From: Pseudomonas mandelii
GTDB lineage: Bacteria > Pseudomonadota > Gammaproteobacteria > Pseudomonadales > Pseudomonadaceae
Assembly: GCF_900106065.1 (NCBI RefSeq)
Contig: NZ_LT629796.1
Location: forward strand, 4,371,501 to 4,435,500
Length of the DNA stretch: 64,000 nt
Reading direction: 5' to 3'
The position numbers were made by a program, and so were the translations under genes. Below are positions 45,956 to 55,115 of the stretch, one piece after another; within the stretch, counting starts at the first letter, position 1; the number at the start of each line of letters is the position of its first letter. The notes under the pieces were generated by a model. It was not told the DNA's origin, searched no databases, and saw only the letters and a list, made by a program, of their open reading frames with translations.

Positions 45956-46777
45956 TCAGGGCTTAGCTTTGCGCCCAGCCATATGCTTCAAATACCCCAC
46001 CAGCATTTCCAGATCCCCCTCCGGCAACACCGTCGGCGCAAAACCCGGCATCTTCGCCTGAGGCCACTGGCGCAAACTCTGCGGATCTCGAATGTAGCGC
46101 TTCAGAAAATCCGCCCCGAAGTACTCGGTCGGGCTAAACGGAATATTCAGATCCGGCCCGAACTGCGCATCCCCTGCACCGTTCAATCGATGACACGCCA
46201 GGCAATTCTTCTGAAACAGCGCAAAGCCTTTGTTCACCGGATCATCCGCCTTCAAGGCCGGATCCGGCAGCAGCGCAGGAAAGCGCTCGGCCACGGGCGC
46301 CATGCGCTTGATACTCGCCACTTGAAACGGCCATTGCTCCGGGCTGATGTTGCCGGCTTGCGGATCGACCCACACCAGATAAAACGGCCCGGCACCCGGT
46401 TTCCCTTCAGATAACGCCGGCCACGGTTTCGCCGGGTCTTCAATCGCCAGCCACGCGCGCGCGCCCTTGGCGTTCAGCAACGGCGCCGCCGACAGTTCAG
46501 CGGCAAATCCGTCCAGCGCCACGGCTTGCAGATGGTCTTCAGGCTTGATGCCGGTCAACAACGCCGCCAACGGAACTGCGCGATAACTCATGTCCCGCTT
46601 GTAGGAAACGTCGTCGCTGATAGTGATGGTCTGGACCTGAGGATGCTTGAGCAATTCCTCGGTCTGCCAGGTGCGACTGCTCGCGCCCAGCTCAAGGTTC
46701 AGCTGTGCGGCATACGAGGGCGTGCTGAGCAGCAAGGCCCCAAAGAGAATGAGCGTTTTCAAATGATCGCCGTCCAT
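45956..46777 (-). CDS. c-type cytochrome fused to molybdopterin-oxidoreductase-like domain
   Basis: 273 residues from ATG 46775-46777. The N-terminus LKTLILFGALLLSTPSYA is a signal peptide, so it acts in the periplasm. Residues about 30-145 resemble a shortened sulfite-oxidase-type molybdopterin domain (SYRAVPLAALLTGIKPEDHLQAVALDGFAAEL and GPFYLVWVDP), lacking its usual cofactor-binding core. A monohaem cytochrome c domain with CLACH at 192-196 follows. An alternative TTG start at 46762 would give MKTLILFG. Electron-transfer role likely; partner unknown. Confidence 0.72.
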   Translation of the reverse strand: MDGDHLKTLILFGALLLSTPSYAAQLNLELGASSRTWQTEELLKHPQVQTITISDDVSYKRDMSYRAVPLAALLTGIKPEDHLQAVALDGFAAELSAAPLLNAKGARAWLAIEDPAKPWPALSEGKPGAGPFYLVWVDPQAGNISPEQWPFQVASIKRMAPVAERFPALLPDPALKADDPVNKGFALFQKNCLACHRLNGAGDAQFGPDLNIPFSPTEYFGADFLKRYIRDPQSLRQWPQAKMPGFAPTVLPEGDLEMLVGYLKHMAGRKAKP

Positions 46778-46888
46778 GTCGTGGAAGTGCCGCAAAGGTT
46801 GGCACACCCACGCTGGCCCGGGTAGCGAGCCAGTCACATTTTTAAGAGGGCGATGTAAAAACCTGGCGCCGTATTATTTGAAGACCGC

Positions 46889-46984
46889 TTAACCGATCAC
46901 CTTGGTCAAGTTCGGCAAAATCAACAACAGCGTAGTGGCGAAAAGAATGAGCCCGGCTTGACGTACTTTCGAATGCTTGAACAT
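46889..46984 (-). CDS. 31-residue membrane microprotein
   Basis: ATG 46982-46984 starts a 31-residue ORF that reads MFKHSKVRQAGLILFATTLL and then LILPNLTKVIG, a basic N-terminus followed by a single hydrophobic helix. An AAGGCGG ribosome-like site lies upstream. The frame is open further 5' but that part is unlike a protein start. Similar tiny single-helix proteins in bacteria regulate membrane complexes; no family is recognised here. Confidence 0.5.
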   Translation of the reverse strand: MFKHSKVRQAGLILFATTLLLILPNLTKVIG

Positions 46985-47375
46985 GGCTTGACCGCCTTTT
47001 TTGTTATTTCCTGATGCCTGCCTGCATATCTCCATGACGGCAGAGCGCTGAACTTCCTGTAAGACGAGTGCCTCGGCAAAACCCGACGACAACTTCGTAC
47101 ATGTTCACCTTAGAGCCCGCGTCACGCTTGGTTTAGATCCATTTCGTATGGTTTGCTTGCTTAAAGCTTTTAAAAAGGCATGAGGCCTATTGCCAGCTTC
47201 TTGGGCGCCCGTTTGCTAGACAGCTTGGTGACGTTAATCGGTTAATCCGCACCCGAGTGACCGTCCGTCTGAGCGTGTCCGTCAACGCCAGTGAGCATTG
47301 CGGTCATTGAATCCATGGCGGCTCGGCCTAAGGTGGAAGCTCAGTATTTACTCACCGCCCAGGTTCGAGGACGTC
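46985..47375. other. intergenic region before the thiolase gene
   Basis: 391 bases between the divergent microprotein and thiolase genes. AT-rich tracts near 47150-47180 could be promoters. No operator, RNA or ORF with a ribosome site is recognised. Confidence 0.4.
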
Positions 47376-48581
47376 ATGACCCAAGCTTTGATTTTCGACG
47401 CGTTACGCACGCCCCGTGGCAAAGGCAAGGCCGATGGCGCCTTGCACAGCGTCAAACCAGTAAATCTGGTGGCCGGGTTGCTCACGGCGTTGCAGCAGCG
47501 CACGTCGCTGGACACCCGTCAGGTCGATGATGTGGTGCTCGGTTGCGTCACGCCAATAGGCGATCAGGGCTCCGATATCGCCAAGACGGCGGCACAAGTC
47601 GCCGATTGGGACGTCAGCGTGTCTGGCGTGCAGATCAATCGCTTCTGCGCCTCGGGGCTTGAAGCCGTGAACCTGGGTGCGATGAAGGTCCGTTCCGGTT
47701 TCGAAGACCTGGTGGTGGTCGGCGGCGTCGAATCCATGTCCCGTGTGCCCATGGGCAGCGACGGCGGCGCTTGGGCGCTGGACCCGGAAACCAATCTGCA
47801 CAGCCATTTCACCCCGCAAGGCGTCGGTGCCGACCTGATCGCCACGATTGAAGGTTTCAGCCGCCAGGACGTCGATGCCTACGCGCTGCATTCCCAGCAA
47901 AAGGCAGCGCGGGCGCGGGCCAACGGTTCGTTCAACAAATCACTGGTACCGGTGCAGGATCAGAACGGCATCATCCTGCTCGATCACGATGAGTTCATCC
48001 GCGCCGAATCCACCCTGGAAGGACTGGGCAAACTCAAGCCCAGCTTCGAGATGATGGGGCTGATGGGCTTTGACGCCACCGCGCTGCGCGTTTACAGCCA
48101 GGTCGAGCGGATCAACCACGTTCACACACCGGGCAACAGCTCCGGGATCGTCGATGGCGCCGCCCTGATGCTGATTGGCTCCGAGGCCAAGGGCCGTGCG
48201 CTGGGTCTGCAGCCTCGGGCGCGGATTGTCGCCACCGCAGTCACCAGCACCGACCCGACCATCATGCTCACCGGCCCGGCGCCGGCCACCCGCAAAGCAC
48301 TGGCCAAGGCCGGGCTGCGGGTTGAAGACATCGATCTGTTCGAGGTCAACGAAGCCTTCGCCTCGGTGGTACTGAAATTCATCAAGGACATGGCCATCGA
48401 CCCGGACAAGGTCAACGTCAACGGCGGTTCCATCGCCATGGGCCATCCGCTGGGCGCCACTGGCTGCGCCATTCTCGGCACGCTGCTCGATGAACTGGAA
48501 ACCCGGCGTCTGCGCTATGGCCTCGCGACCCTGTGTGTCGGCGGCGGCATGGGCATTGCCACCATCATCGAACGCCTCTGA
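47376..48581 (+). CDS. acetyl-CoA C-acyltransferase (thiolase)
   Basis: A 401-residue thiolase. The nucleophile is Cys91 ([11 protein letters not shown]). The general bases are in [15 protein letters not shown] (His) and TLCVGGGMG (second Cys), and the EVNEAFASV motif is intact. It cleaves 3-ketoacyl-CoA or condenses acetyl-CoA. ATG 47376 with GAGG is chosen over the earlier open frame. It is 25 bases upstream of the multifunctional beta-oxidation gene, forming an FadA/FadB-like pair. Confidence 0.9.
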   Translation: MTQALIFDALRTPRGKGKADGALHSVKPVNLVAGLLTALQQRTSLDTRQVDDVVLGCVTPIGDQGSDIAKTAAQVADWDVSVSGVQINRFCASGLEAVNLGAMKVRSGFEDLVVVGGVESMSRVPMGSDGGAWALDPETNLHSHFTPQGVGADLIATIEGFSRQDVDAYALHSQQKAARARANGSFNKSLVPVQDQNGIILLDHDEFIRAESTLEGLGKLKPSFEMMGLMGFDATALRVYSQVERINHVHTPGNSSGIVDGAALMLIGSEAKGRALGLQPRARIVATAVTSTDPTIMLTGPAPATRKALAKAGLRVEDIDLFEVNEAFASVVLKFIKDMAIDPDKVNVNGGSIAMGHPLGATGCAILGTLLDELETRRLRYGLATLCVGGGMGIATIIERL

Positions 48582-48606
48582 GCCCCGACCTTAAGGAACA
48601 AGTGAC

Positions 48607-50751
48607 ATGACTGAAGCCATTCGTTACGAAAAAGGTCAGGACCAGATCGTCGTCCTGACCATCGACATGCCGGGCCAGAGCGCCAACACCATGAACGCGG
48701 TCTATCGCGAGGCCATGGCCGCCTGCGTCGCCCGCCTGGTGGCCGAAAAGGACAGCATTGCCGGGGTCATCATCACCTCGGGCAAGAAAACCTTCTTTGC
48801 CGGTGGCGACCTCAATGAACTGATCAAGGTCGGCAAACCCGAGGCCAAGGCCTTTTACGACATGGTCCTGACGCTCAAAGGCCAGTTGCGTACCCTGGAA
48901 ACCCTCGGCAAACCGGTGGTGGCCGCGATCAATGGCGCGGCGTTGGGCGGTGGCTGGGAAATCTGCCTCGCCTGCCATCACCGCGTCGCGCTGGACAATC
49001 CATCCGTGCAACTCGGCCTGCCGGAAGTCACCCTTGGCTTGCTGCCGGGCGGTGGCGGGGTAGTCCGTATGGTGCGCATGCTGGGCATTGAAAAAGCCTT
49101 GCCGTACCTGCTCGAAGGCAAGAAAGTCCGGCCGCAACAGGCCTTGCAAGCGGGTTTGATCGATGAACTGGCCGCAGATCGCGATGAATTGCTGAGCAAG
49201 GCGCGCGCCTGGATTATTGCCAATCCGGCCGCCGCACAGCGGTGGGACGTGAAGGGTTATCAGATACCCGGCGGCACGCCGTCGAACCCGAAAGTCGCGC
49301 AAATGCTCGCCATCGCACCGTCGATTCTGCGCAGCAAAACCCAGGGCTGCATGCCTGCGCCGGAGAAGATTCTCTGTGCCGCTGTCGAAGGCGCTCAAGT
49401 GGATTTCGACACCGCGCACCTCATCGAAACCCGCTATTTCACGGAACTGACCACCGGGCAAATTTCGAAAAACCTGATCGGCACCTTCTGGTTCCAGCTC
49501 AACGAGATCAACGCCGGCGGCTCGCGGCCCAAGGGGTTTGCACCTTGTGTCACGCAAAAAGTCGGCGTGCTGGGCGCCGGCATGATGGGCGCGGGCATCG
49601 CCTTTGTCAGCGCTTCGGCCGGCATTGAAGTGGTGCTCAAGGACATCAACCTCGCAGCAGCGGAGAAGGGCAAGGCCCACTCGGCGGCGCTGCTGGACAA
49701 GAAAGTCGCACGCGCCCAGATGCTCCCGCAACAGCGAGAGGCAATCCTGGCGCGGATCCACACCACCGAAAACGATGCCGACCTGGCCGGTTGCGACCTG
49801 ATCATTGAAGCGGTATTCGAAGATCGCGAGCTGAAAGCCAAAGTCTCCTCGGCGGCACAAAAGGTCGTCGGCCCGGCCGCAGTGATCGCCTCCAACACCT
49901 CGACCTTGCCGATCAGCGGCCTGGCCACCGCCGTGCCGGATCAAACGAAGTTCATCGGTCTGCATTTCTTCAGCCCGGTGGAGAAAATGCCGCTGGTGGA
50001 GATCATCAAGGGCGCCAACACCAGCGACGAAACCCTGGCACGCGGGTTCGATTTCGTCCTGCAAATCAAGAAAACGCCGATTGTGGTCAACGACAGCCGT
50101 GGTTTCTTCACTTCCCGGGTGTTTGGCACCTTCACCAACGAAGGCATCGCCATGCTCGGCGAAGGCGTGAGTGCACCGATGATCGAGACGGAAGCGCGCA
50201 AGGCCGGTATGCCTGTCGGGCCTCTGGCGATCTCCGACGAAGTTTCCCTCAGCCTCATGAGTCATATCCGCCAGCAGACCGCCAAAGACCTGCAAGCAGA
50301 AGGAAAACCGCTGATTGAGCACCCCGCGTTCGCCGTGATTGACTTGCTGCTCAACGAATACAAGCGGCCCGGTAAAGCCGCAGGAGGCGGGTTCTACGAG
50401 TACCCGGTCGGTGGCCAGAAACATCTGTGGCCTGAGCTGAAAAGCCGTTTCGAGAAAGCCGACGGGCAGATTTCGCCAAAGGATGTGCGCGATCGCCTGC
50501 TGTTCGTGCAAGCCATCGAAACCGTGCGTTGTGTGGAGGAGGGTGTGCTGACCTCGACGGCGGACGCCAACGTCGGCTCGATCTTCGGTATCGGCTTCGC
50601 GGCCTGGACCGGTGGCGCGCTGCAGTTCATCAACCAGTACGGGGTGAAAGACTTCGTCGCCCGCGCCCAGTACCTGGCCCAGCAGTATGGCGAGCGTTTC
50701 GCGCCGCCTGCGTTATTGCTGGAGAAAGCGGCCAAAGGGGAGGCGTTCTAA
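48607..50751 (+). CDS. multifunctional beta-oxidation protein (enoyl-CoA hydratase / 3-hydroxyacyl-CoA dehydrogenase)
   Basis: A 714-residue FadB/FadJ-type protein. Residues 1-190 are a crotonase domain (FFAGGDLNEL, NGAALGGGWEICLACH). The NAD-binding dehydrogenase domain starts near 319 (VGVLGAGMMGAGIAF) and includes ASNTSTLPIS and GLHFFSPVEKMPLVEI. The C-terminal 3HCDH domain follows (ADANVGSIFGIGFAAWTGG). It hydrates enoyl-CoA and oxidises the hydroxyacyl-CoA that the upstream thiolase then cleaves. Ribosome site AAGGAA. Chain length unknown. Confidence 0.92.
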   Translation: MTEAIRYEKGQDQIVVLTIDMPGQSANTMNAVYREAMAACVARLVAEKDSIAGVIITSGKKTFFAGGDLNELIKVGKPEAKAFYDMVLTLKGQLRTLETLGKPVVAAINGAALGGGWEICLACHHRVALDNPSVQLGLPEVTLGLLPGGGGVVRMVRMLGIEKALPYLLEGKKVRPQQALQAGLIDELAADRDELLSKARAWIIANPAAAQRWDVKGYQIPGGTPSNPKVAQMLAIAPSILRSKTQGCMPAPEKILCAAVEGAQVDFDTAHLIETRYFTELTTGQISKNLIGTFWFQLNEINAGGSRPKGFAPCVTQKVGVLGAGMMGAGIAFVSASAGIEVVLKDINLAAAEKGKAHSAALLDKKVARAQMLPQQREAILARIHTTENDADLAGCDLIIEAVFEDRELKAKVSSAAQKVVGPAAVIASNTSTLPISGLATAVPDQTKFIGLHFFSPVEKMPLVEIIKGANTSDETLARGFDFVLQIKKTPIVVNDSRGFFTSRVFGTFTNEGIAMLGEGVSAPMIETEARKAGMPVGPLAISDEVSLSLMSHIRQQTAKDLQAEGKPLIEHPAFAVIDLLLNEYKRPGKAAGGGFYEYPVGGQKHLWPELKSRFEKADGQISPKDVRDRLLFVQAIETVRCVEEGVLTSTADANVGSIFGIGFAAWTGGALQFINQYGVKDFVARAQYLAQQYGERFAPPALLLEKAAKGEAF

Positions 50752-50846
50752 GGGACGTATGACGCCTTCCGGGGCTTGCCTTGTCACCGTGTTTCGAGGC
50801 AGGCTCTGGGGTGTGCATTATTCCCATCACGTGTCAGGTATTTTTT

Positions 50847-51575
50847 ATGTCGTTACGCATCTGCATTCTGGAAACCGACATCCTGCGTCCGGAACTGGTC
50901 GATCAATATCAGGGTTACGGGCAGATGTTCCAGAATCTGTTTTCGCAGCAACCCATCGCTGCCGAGTTCACCGTGTACAACGTGATGCAGGGCGAGTACC
51001 CCAGTGACGATCTGACCTTCGATGCCTACCTCGTCACCGGCAGCAAGGCCGATTCCTTCGGCACCGATCCGTGGATCGAAACCCTGCGGGCCTACTTGCT
51101 GAAGCGTTATGAACGCGGCGACAAGTTGCTGGGCGTGTGCTTCGGCCATCAGTTGTTGGCGCTGCTGCTGGGCGGCAAGAGCGAACGAGCGACCCAAGGT
51201 TGGGGCGTCGGCACTCACAAATACAAACTCGCTGCCAAGGCGCCATGGATGAGTCCGGTGCGTGAAGAACTGACCTTGTTGATCAGCCACCAGGACCAGG
51301 TGACGTCGCTACCGGAAAACGCCACGGTTATCGCCTCGAGCGATTTCTGTCCTTTCGCCGCGTACCACATCAACGATCAGGTGCTGTGCTTCCAGGGGCA
51401 CCCGGAGTTCATTCACGATTATTCCCGTGCGCTGTTGGAGATTCGACAGGAGGCACTGGGTCAGCAGGTTTATACGAAAGGTGTGGCGAGCCTTGAGCAA
51501 GAGCATCACGGCACGACCGTTGCGGAGTGGATGATGCGGTTTGTGGCGCATAAGCCAGAAGCTAAAGCGGTTTAA
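50847..51575 (+). CDS. class I glutamine amidotransferase (GMP synthase-like)
   Basis: A 242-residue stand-alone GATase1 domain. The nucleophile Cys98 lies in LLGVCFGHQLLA, and the catalytic His in CFQGHPEF. The N-terminal MSLRICILETDILRPELVDQ and the acidic SFGTDPWI stretch are typical of GMP-synthase-like and gamma-glutamyl hydrolase-like members. ATG 50847 gives this start; no strong ribosome site is visible. The acceptor is unknown. Confidence 0.85.
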   Translation: MSLRICILETDILRPELVDQYQGYGQMFQNLFSQQPIAAEFTVYNVMQGEYPSDDLTFDAYLVTGSKADSFGTDPWIETLRAYLLKRYERGDKLLGVCFGHQLLALLLGGKSERATQGWGVGTHKYKLAAKAPWMSPVREELTLLISHQDQVTSLPENATVIASSDFCPFAAYHINDQVLCFQGHPEFIHDYSRALLEIRQEALGQQVYTKGVASLEQEHHGTTVAEWMMRFVAHKPEAKAV

Positions 51576-51592
51576 AACATTGCAGCGAATGT

Positions 51593-51620
51593 GCGACGAG
51601 GGAGCAGGCGCCCTCGCCAC
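51593..51620. repeat. single REP-like half site
   Basis: GCGACGAGGGAGCAGGCGCCCTCGCCAC resembles one arm of the repeat at 39171, with no second arm nearby. Confidence 0.5.
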
Positions 51621-51629
51621 ACAAGCGTT

Positions 51630-52601
51630 TCAAAGCCACCCGGACTTTTTGAAACTCGCCCACAAACTCACACATCCCACCGCAATAAACCCCAGCACCG
51701 CGAAATACCCGTAATGCCAGGTCAACTCCGGCATGTTCTGGAAGTTCATCCCGTAAATCCCCGCCACCGCCGTCGGAAACGCCAGGATCGCCGCCCACGC
51801 CGCAAACTTGCGCTGCACAACGCTCTGCCGTGACGCCTCCAGCAACACACCGACCTCGATGGTCTGGCTGGCAATGTCCGCCAGGGTCGTCAGGTCTTCC
51901 ATCTGCCGTGTGACGTGAATCTGCACATCGCGAAAGTACGGGCGCATGTTCTTGTCGATAAACGGAAAGCTCAGCTTCTGCAGTTCCTCACCGATCTCCA
52001 CCATCGGCGCCGCATAACGCCGCAAGCGCAAGACGTCCCGGCGCAGGCCGTGCAGCTTCTGGATGTCATGTTCATTCAGCGCGCTGCACAACACATTGCG
52101 CTCCAGCTCATCGATCTCGGCATGGATCGCTTCGCCCACCGGCTGGTAGTTTTCAATCACGAAATCGAGGATGGCATAGAGGACGAAATCTTCCCCGTGC
52201 TCCAACAACAGCGGACGCGCCTCACAACGTTGGCGGACAAGGGCGTAGGACGCCGAATGACCGTTGCGCGCGGTAATGATGTAACCGTTGCCGGCAAAGA
52301 TATGAGTCTCGATGAACTCCAGTTTGCCTTCATGCCGGACCGGTGAATACGTGACGATAAACAAGGCATCGCCGAAGGTTTCGAGCTTCGGTCGGCTGTG
52401 TTTTTCCAAGGCGTCTTCGATGGCCAGCTCGTGCAGGTTGAACTGGCGTTGCAGGTTGGCCAGTTCCTGCGCGTTCGGCTCTTCAAGGCCGATCCAGACA
52501 AAGTGGCCAGGCTTTGCTGCCCAGGCCGCGCCTTCGTCGAGGGTGATATTGGTGACTTTTTTACCGGCGCTATAAACCGCAGCAGCAACAACTCTACCCA
52601 T
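51630..52601 (-). CDS. CorA-family divalent metal transporter
   Basis: A 323-residue CorA/ZntB-type channel. The large N-terminal cytoplasmic domain shows DALEKHSRPKLETFGDALFIVTY. The conserved C-terminal pair of membrane helices carries the GMN selectivity signature at 284-286 (AGIYGMNFQNMP). It forms pentameric channels for magnesium or related ions. ATG 52599-52601. It is convergent with the amidotransferase gene. Confidence 0.9.
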   Translation of the reverse strand: MGRVVAAAVYSAGKKVTNITLDEGAAWAAKPGHFVWIGLEEPNAQELANLQRQFNLHELAIEDALEKHSRPKLETFGDALFIVTYSPVRHEGKLEFIETHIFAGNGYIITARNGHSASYALVRQRCEARPLLLEHGEDFVLYAILDFVIENYQPVGEAIHAEIDELERNVLCSALNEHDIQKLHGLRRDVLRLRRYAAPMVEIGEELQKLSFPFIDKNMRPYFRDVQIHVTRQMEDLTTLADIASQTIEVGVLLEASRQSVVQRKFAAWAAILAFPTAVAGIYGMNFQNMPELTWHYGYFAVLGFIAVGCVSLWASFKKSGWL

Positions 52602-52732
52602 GATTTTGGTTCACTTCTTATTAGCGCTTTTGATTAACAAAGACCCAGTGGCGAGCCGTGCTCAGCTTAGCCTTGTCTGCTGCTTGAGAGTCAATGAAAT
52701 CTGCCGAGTTCGCCGGCAGAAGTTCACAGGCG

Positions 52733-52757
52733 AAAAAAACCCGCACTAGGCGGGTTT
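52733..52757 (-). terminator. rho-independent terminator of plsC-like gene
   Basis: ACCCGC...GCGGGT hairpin; read leftward it ends in seven T residues, six bases past the stop at 52763. Confidence 0.8.
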
Positions 52758-52762
52758 TATTG

Positions 52763-53485
52763 TCAAACGGCTTGGAGTTGCCGGTCCATCGACTCGATGC
52801 ATTCGCGCATCTGCTCGCGGCACTGTGCCATCAGCCGGGGCATGTCATCCAGGCTCAATCCCGCCGTAGGAATTGCCGGCAGCGAGCGGATCAGAATTTT
52901 CCCACTGCGCCAGCGGTTCAATCGCATGTGTTTGACGTAACTGCTGACACACACCGGCACGATCGGCACGCCCGCGGCGATCGCCATCTGGAACGCGCCT
53001 TTCTTAAACGGCAGCAGATCTTCACCGAGGTTGCGCGTACCTTCGGGGAAGACCCAGATCGATGTGTCTTGATGCTGCAAGGTGTGCGTGGTGGTCAACA
53101 TCGACTGGCGCGCCTTGTGCGCATTGCCGCGGTCGATCAACACATTGCCGGCCAGCCAGAACAACTGCCCGAACAGCGGCACCCACTTCAGGCTCTTTTT
53201 GCCGATGCATACGGTGCGGCGGGGCACCACGTTGCCGAACACAAACAGATCGTAGTTGGACTGGTGGTTGGCGATGATCACGCAGCTGTCGGGCTTATCC
53301 ATCAACGGCCCGACATCGGCCTTCACCCGCAAACGCAAAATACACATCGCCGGCCAAGCATACAGGCGCGCGCACAACCGGCTGTTGTCCGGGTTGAAGG
53401 GGCGGCACAGGCCCAGAATCACCCCAAGCACACCTGCCAAAATAAAGTGCAGGCCCATCAATAACATACGAAACGCAAACAGCAT
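52763..53485 (-). CDS. plsC: 1-acyl-sn-glycerol-3-phosphate acyltransferase (PlsC)
   Basis: A 240-residue inner-membrane acyltransferase that makes phosphatidic acid. A hydrophobic N-terminal helix spans about 8-28. The HX4D catalytic motif is NHQSNYD (His74, Asp79) and the substrate motif FPEGTR is at 145-150. ATG at 53483-53485. It is 161 bases upstream of corA with its own terminator. Confidence 0.9.
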   Translation of the reverse strand: MLFAFRMLLMGLHFILAGVLGVILGLCRPFNPDNSRLCARLYAWPAMCILRLRVKADVGPLMDKPDSCVIIANHQSNYDLFVFGNVVPRRTVCIGKKSLKWVPLFGQLFWLAGNVLIDRGNAHKARQSMLTTTHTLQHQDTSIWVFPEGTRNLGEDLLPFKKGAFQMAIAAGVPIVPVCVSSYVKHMRLNRWRSGKILIRSLPAIPTAGLSLDDMPRLMAQCREQMRECIESMDRQLQAV

Positions 53486-53651
53486 TTACAGGCCCCACCT
53501 GGACAAAAGGTGGCGCAGTGTACGGATGTGCACTGTTTTCGGCAATTGCCGCTATAGAGGAAGGAGATAGGCGATGTTTGTGCGCATGTTTCCGACTTGT
53601 GGGTCAGACGCGTGCTAGAGCGGTTGTGGATTTTTCAACAGCGTGCGTATG

Positions 53652-53683
53652 AAAAAGCCCGACACGACGGTCGGGCTTTTCTG
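53652..53683 (-). terminator. rho-independent terminator of the crotonase gene
   Basis: AAAAGCCCGACC-type hairpin with A/T tails on both sides, 17 bases past the crotonase stop. Confidence 0.75.
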
Positions 53684-53699
53684 TGCAGACTGTCCGGGC

Positions 53700-54389
53700 T
53701 TAACCCATGTGTTCCTGATCCAGGATGATCGCGTTGTCCAGCGTATCCAGCAGCGCCTTGCGCACTTTCAGCTTGGTGTTCTTGTGCGCGGTCATGTTGA
53801 TCTTCTTCAACTGACGCGCCGCCGCCAGCGCAGCACTTTGCAGCTCTTCCGCCGACACCACCAGATCGAGGAAGCCGGCATCCACGGCGCTCTGTGGATT
53901 AAACATCTCACCGTTGATGACGGAGCGGTGGAACGCCGACTTGCGCAGACGATCACGCGCGATCTCGATACCGGCATGGTGCATGGTCATGCCGATCTGC
54001 ACTTCGTTCAGGCCAATGCTGAACGGGCCGTCGACACCAATGCGGTAGTCCGCCGACAACAGCAGGAACGCGCCCTTGGCCACCGCATGCCCAGGGCACG
54101 CCACAATCACCGGGAATGGATGCGACAACAGACGACGAGCCAGCGTCGAGCCGGCCGTCACCAGCGCGACAGCTTCTTTCGGGCCGGACGTCATCACCTT
54201 CAAGTCATAACCGCCGGACAGAATCCCCGGCGTACCGGTAATGATCACCACTGCACGATCAGTCACCGCCTGATCCAGCGCAGCATTAAACGCAGCAATC
54301 ACGTCCGGGGAAATGGCATTGACCTTGCCATTGCTCAAAGTCAGGGTCGCGATACCGTCTTCGAGATGGTAGGAAATCAACTCACTCAT
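53700..54389 (-). CDS. crotonase-family enoyl-CoA hydratase/isomerase
   Basis: A 229-residue crotonase-fold protein. The oxyanion elements are ILSGGYDLKVM and PGHAVAKGAFLLLSADYRIG. The usual catalytic Glu pair is not clearly complete: the second loop reads IGLNEVQIGMTMHHAG, with one Glu. It may be a hydratase, isomerase or a non-canonical member. ATG 54387-54389, weak ribosome site. No partner beta-oxidation gene is adjacent. Confidence 0.82.
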   Translation of the reverse strand: MSELISYHLEDGIATLTLSNGKVNAISPDVIAAFNAALDQAVTDRAVVIITGTPGILSGGYDLKVMTSGPKEAVALVTAGSTLARRLLSHPFPVIVACPGHAVAKGAFLLLSADYRIGVDGPFSIGLNEVQIGMTMHHAGIEIARDRLRKSAFHRSVINGEMFNPQSAVDAGFLDLVVSAEELQSAALAAARQLKKINMTAHKNTKLKVRKALLDTLDNAIILDQEHMG

Positions 54390-54696
54390 GACGCTATTCC
54401 TTGTATGAAAGTTGGGCAGACGTTACCCACCGCCGCAGGCCAGGTAAAGCGCCGTGACTGACCCGCCAGTCACCCTTTCCCCGCCGGGCAAGCGTAGCTC
54501 GCCACTCCCGCCGCGCATTCCTCTGCTTATAGAAGAGGGCGCGAAGCCGGAGATTGGCAGGTTTGCCATCGCCCGGAACCGACAGGATCGACTGAAACGC
54601 TAAGCGCATGAAAATTCTGCAAAAAAAGTTTGCCATCAGAAAAGCTTTCGACTACATTAGCGCGCCTCGACAGACAGAACATGTTTGAAGAGATAC
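54390..54696. other. intergenic region upstream of tRNA-Ser
   Basis: 307 bases. The right half holds the tRNA promoter (54630-54658). The left half shows a minus-strand open frame with no ribosome site or similarity, which I do not call. Confidence 0.45.
54630..54658 (+). promoter_or_regulatory. sigma-70 promoter of tRNA-Ser
   Basis: TTGCCA, 17-base spacer, TACATT, followed by a G/C-rich discriminator (AGCGCGCC) typical of stable-RNA promoters; 39 bases upstream of the mature tRNA 5' end. Confidence 0.65.
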
Positions 54697-54786
54697 GGTG
54701 AAGTGTCCGAGTGGCTTAAGGAGCACGCCTGGAAAGTGTGTATACAAGAAATTGTATCGAGAGTTCGAATCTCTCCTTCACCGCCA
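54697..54786 (+). tRNA. tRNA-Ser (anticodon GGA)
   Basis: 90 bases including the encoded CCA. The acceptor stem GGTGAAG pairs with CTTCACC; discriminator G. The anticodon loop CTGGAAA gives GGA (reads UCC/UCU). A long variable arm (GTATACAAGAAATTGTATC) is typical of serine tRNAs, and the T arm is GAGAGTTCGAATCTCTC. It closely matches the E. coli tRNA-Ser(GGA) pattern. Confidence 0.97.
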
Positions 54787-54802
54787 AATTCGATGTAACC
54801 AG

Positions 54803-54836
54803 AACCCCTGATTTCGAGAGAAATCAGGGGTTTTGT
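54803..54836 (+). terminator. rho-independent terminator of tRNA-Ser
   Basis: AACCCCTGATTTC / GAAATCAGGGGTT hairpin followed by TTTTG. Confidence 0.85.
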
Positions 54837-55115
54837 GGTTTCTGGCGTTGGTATTTGAATCATGGCACCGTTGTTGGCTCAAGCGAATAAGCGAAGTCGC
54901 TTCTGAAAATGGTGTAGGAATAGTGAAAGGCGTGTGGGAAGTAACGCAGGAGCGCCAAGCGGATGGGGGCTTCCGACGGCAAGCTTCTTTGACTCTGTAA
55001 ATATGCCTGAAGAACTGTGATACCTGATTATCGAAGCCCAGCCGTTGCTGGGCTTTTTGTTTCCAACGATTGGCCGCAGAGGAATAATGCGCGCCTCTAT
55101 GAAGAAGGAATCCCC
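54837..55115. other. intergenic region with orphan terminator, possible small RNA
   Basis: 279 bases with no ORF. TGGCACCGTTGTTGG at 54863-54877 is a sigma-54-like element with a mismatch in the -12 GC. About 170 bases later a good rightward terminator occurs at 55034, with no gene in between. A short transcript is possible but unproven. Confidence 0.35.
55034..55060 (+). terminator. orphan rho-independent terminator
   Basis: AAGCCCAGC-CGTT-GCTGGGCTT hairpin and five T residues; no upstream gene ends nearby. Confidence 0.75.

Noticed and set aside
48565..50511. A 648-codon open frame on the minus strand
   Set aside because: It is the complement of the multifunctional beta-oxidation gene, whose protein carries full family motifs; the antisense translation is low-complexity and His/Gln/Arg-rich, typical of shadows in GC-rich DNA.
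54394..54636. An 80-codon minus-strand open frame upstream of tRNA-Ser
   Set aside because: It overlaps the tRNA promoter, lacks a ribosome site and has Arg-rich, shadow-like composition.
54723..54760. TTGTATACAA-like sequence (GTGTATACAAG) inside tRNA-Ser
   Set aside because: It forms part of the anticodon and variable arm of the tRNA and is explained by RNA structure, not by the purine operator.
54697..55115. tRNA-Ser as an integrated-element attachment site
   Set aside because: No integrase gene and no repeat of the tRNA 3' end were found within the window.
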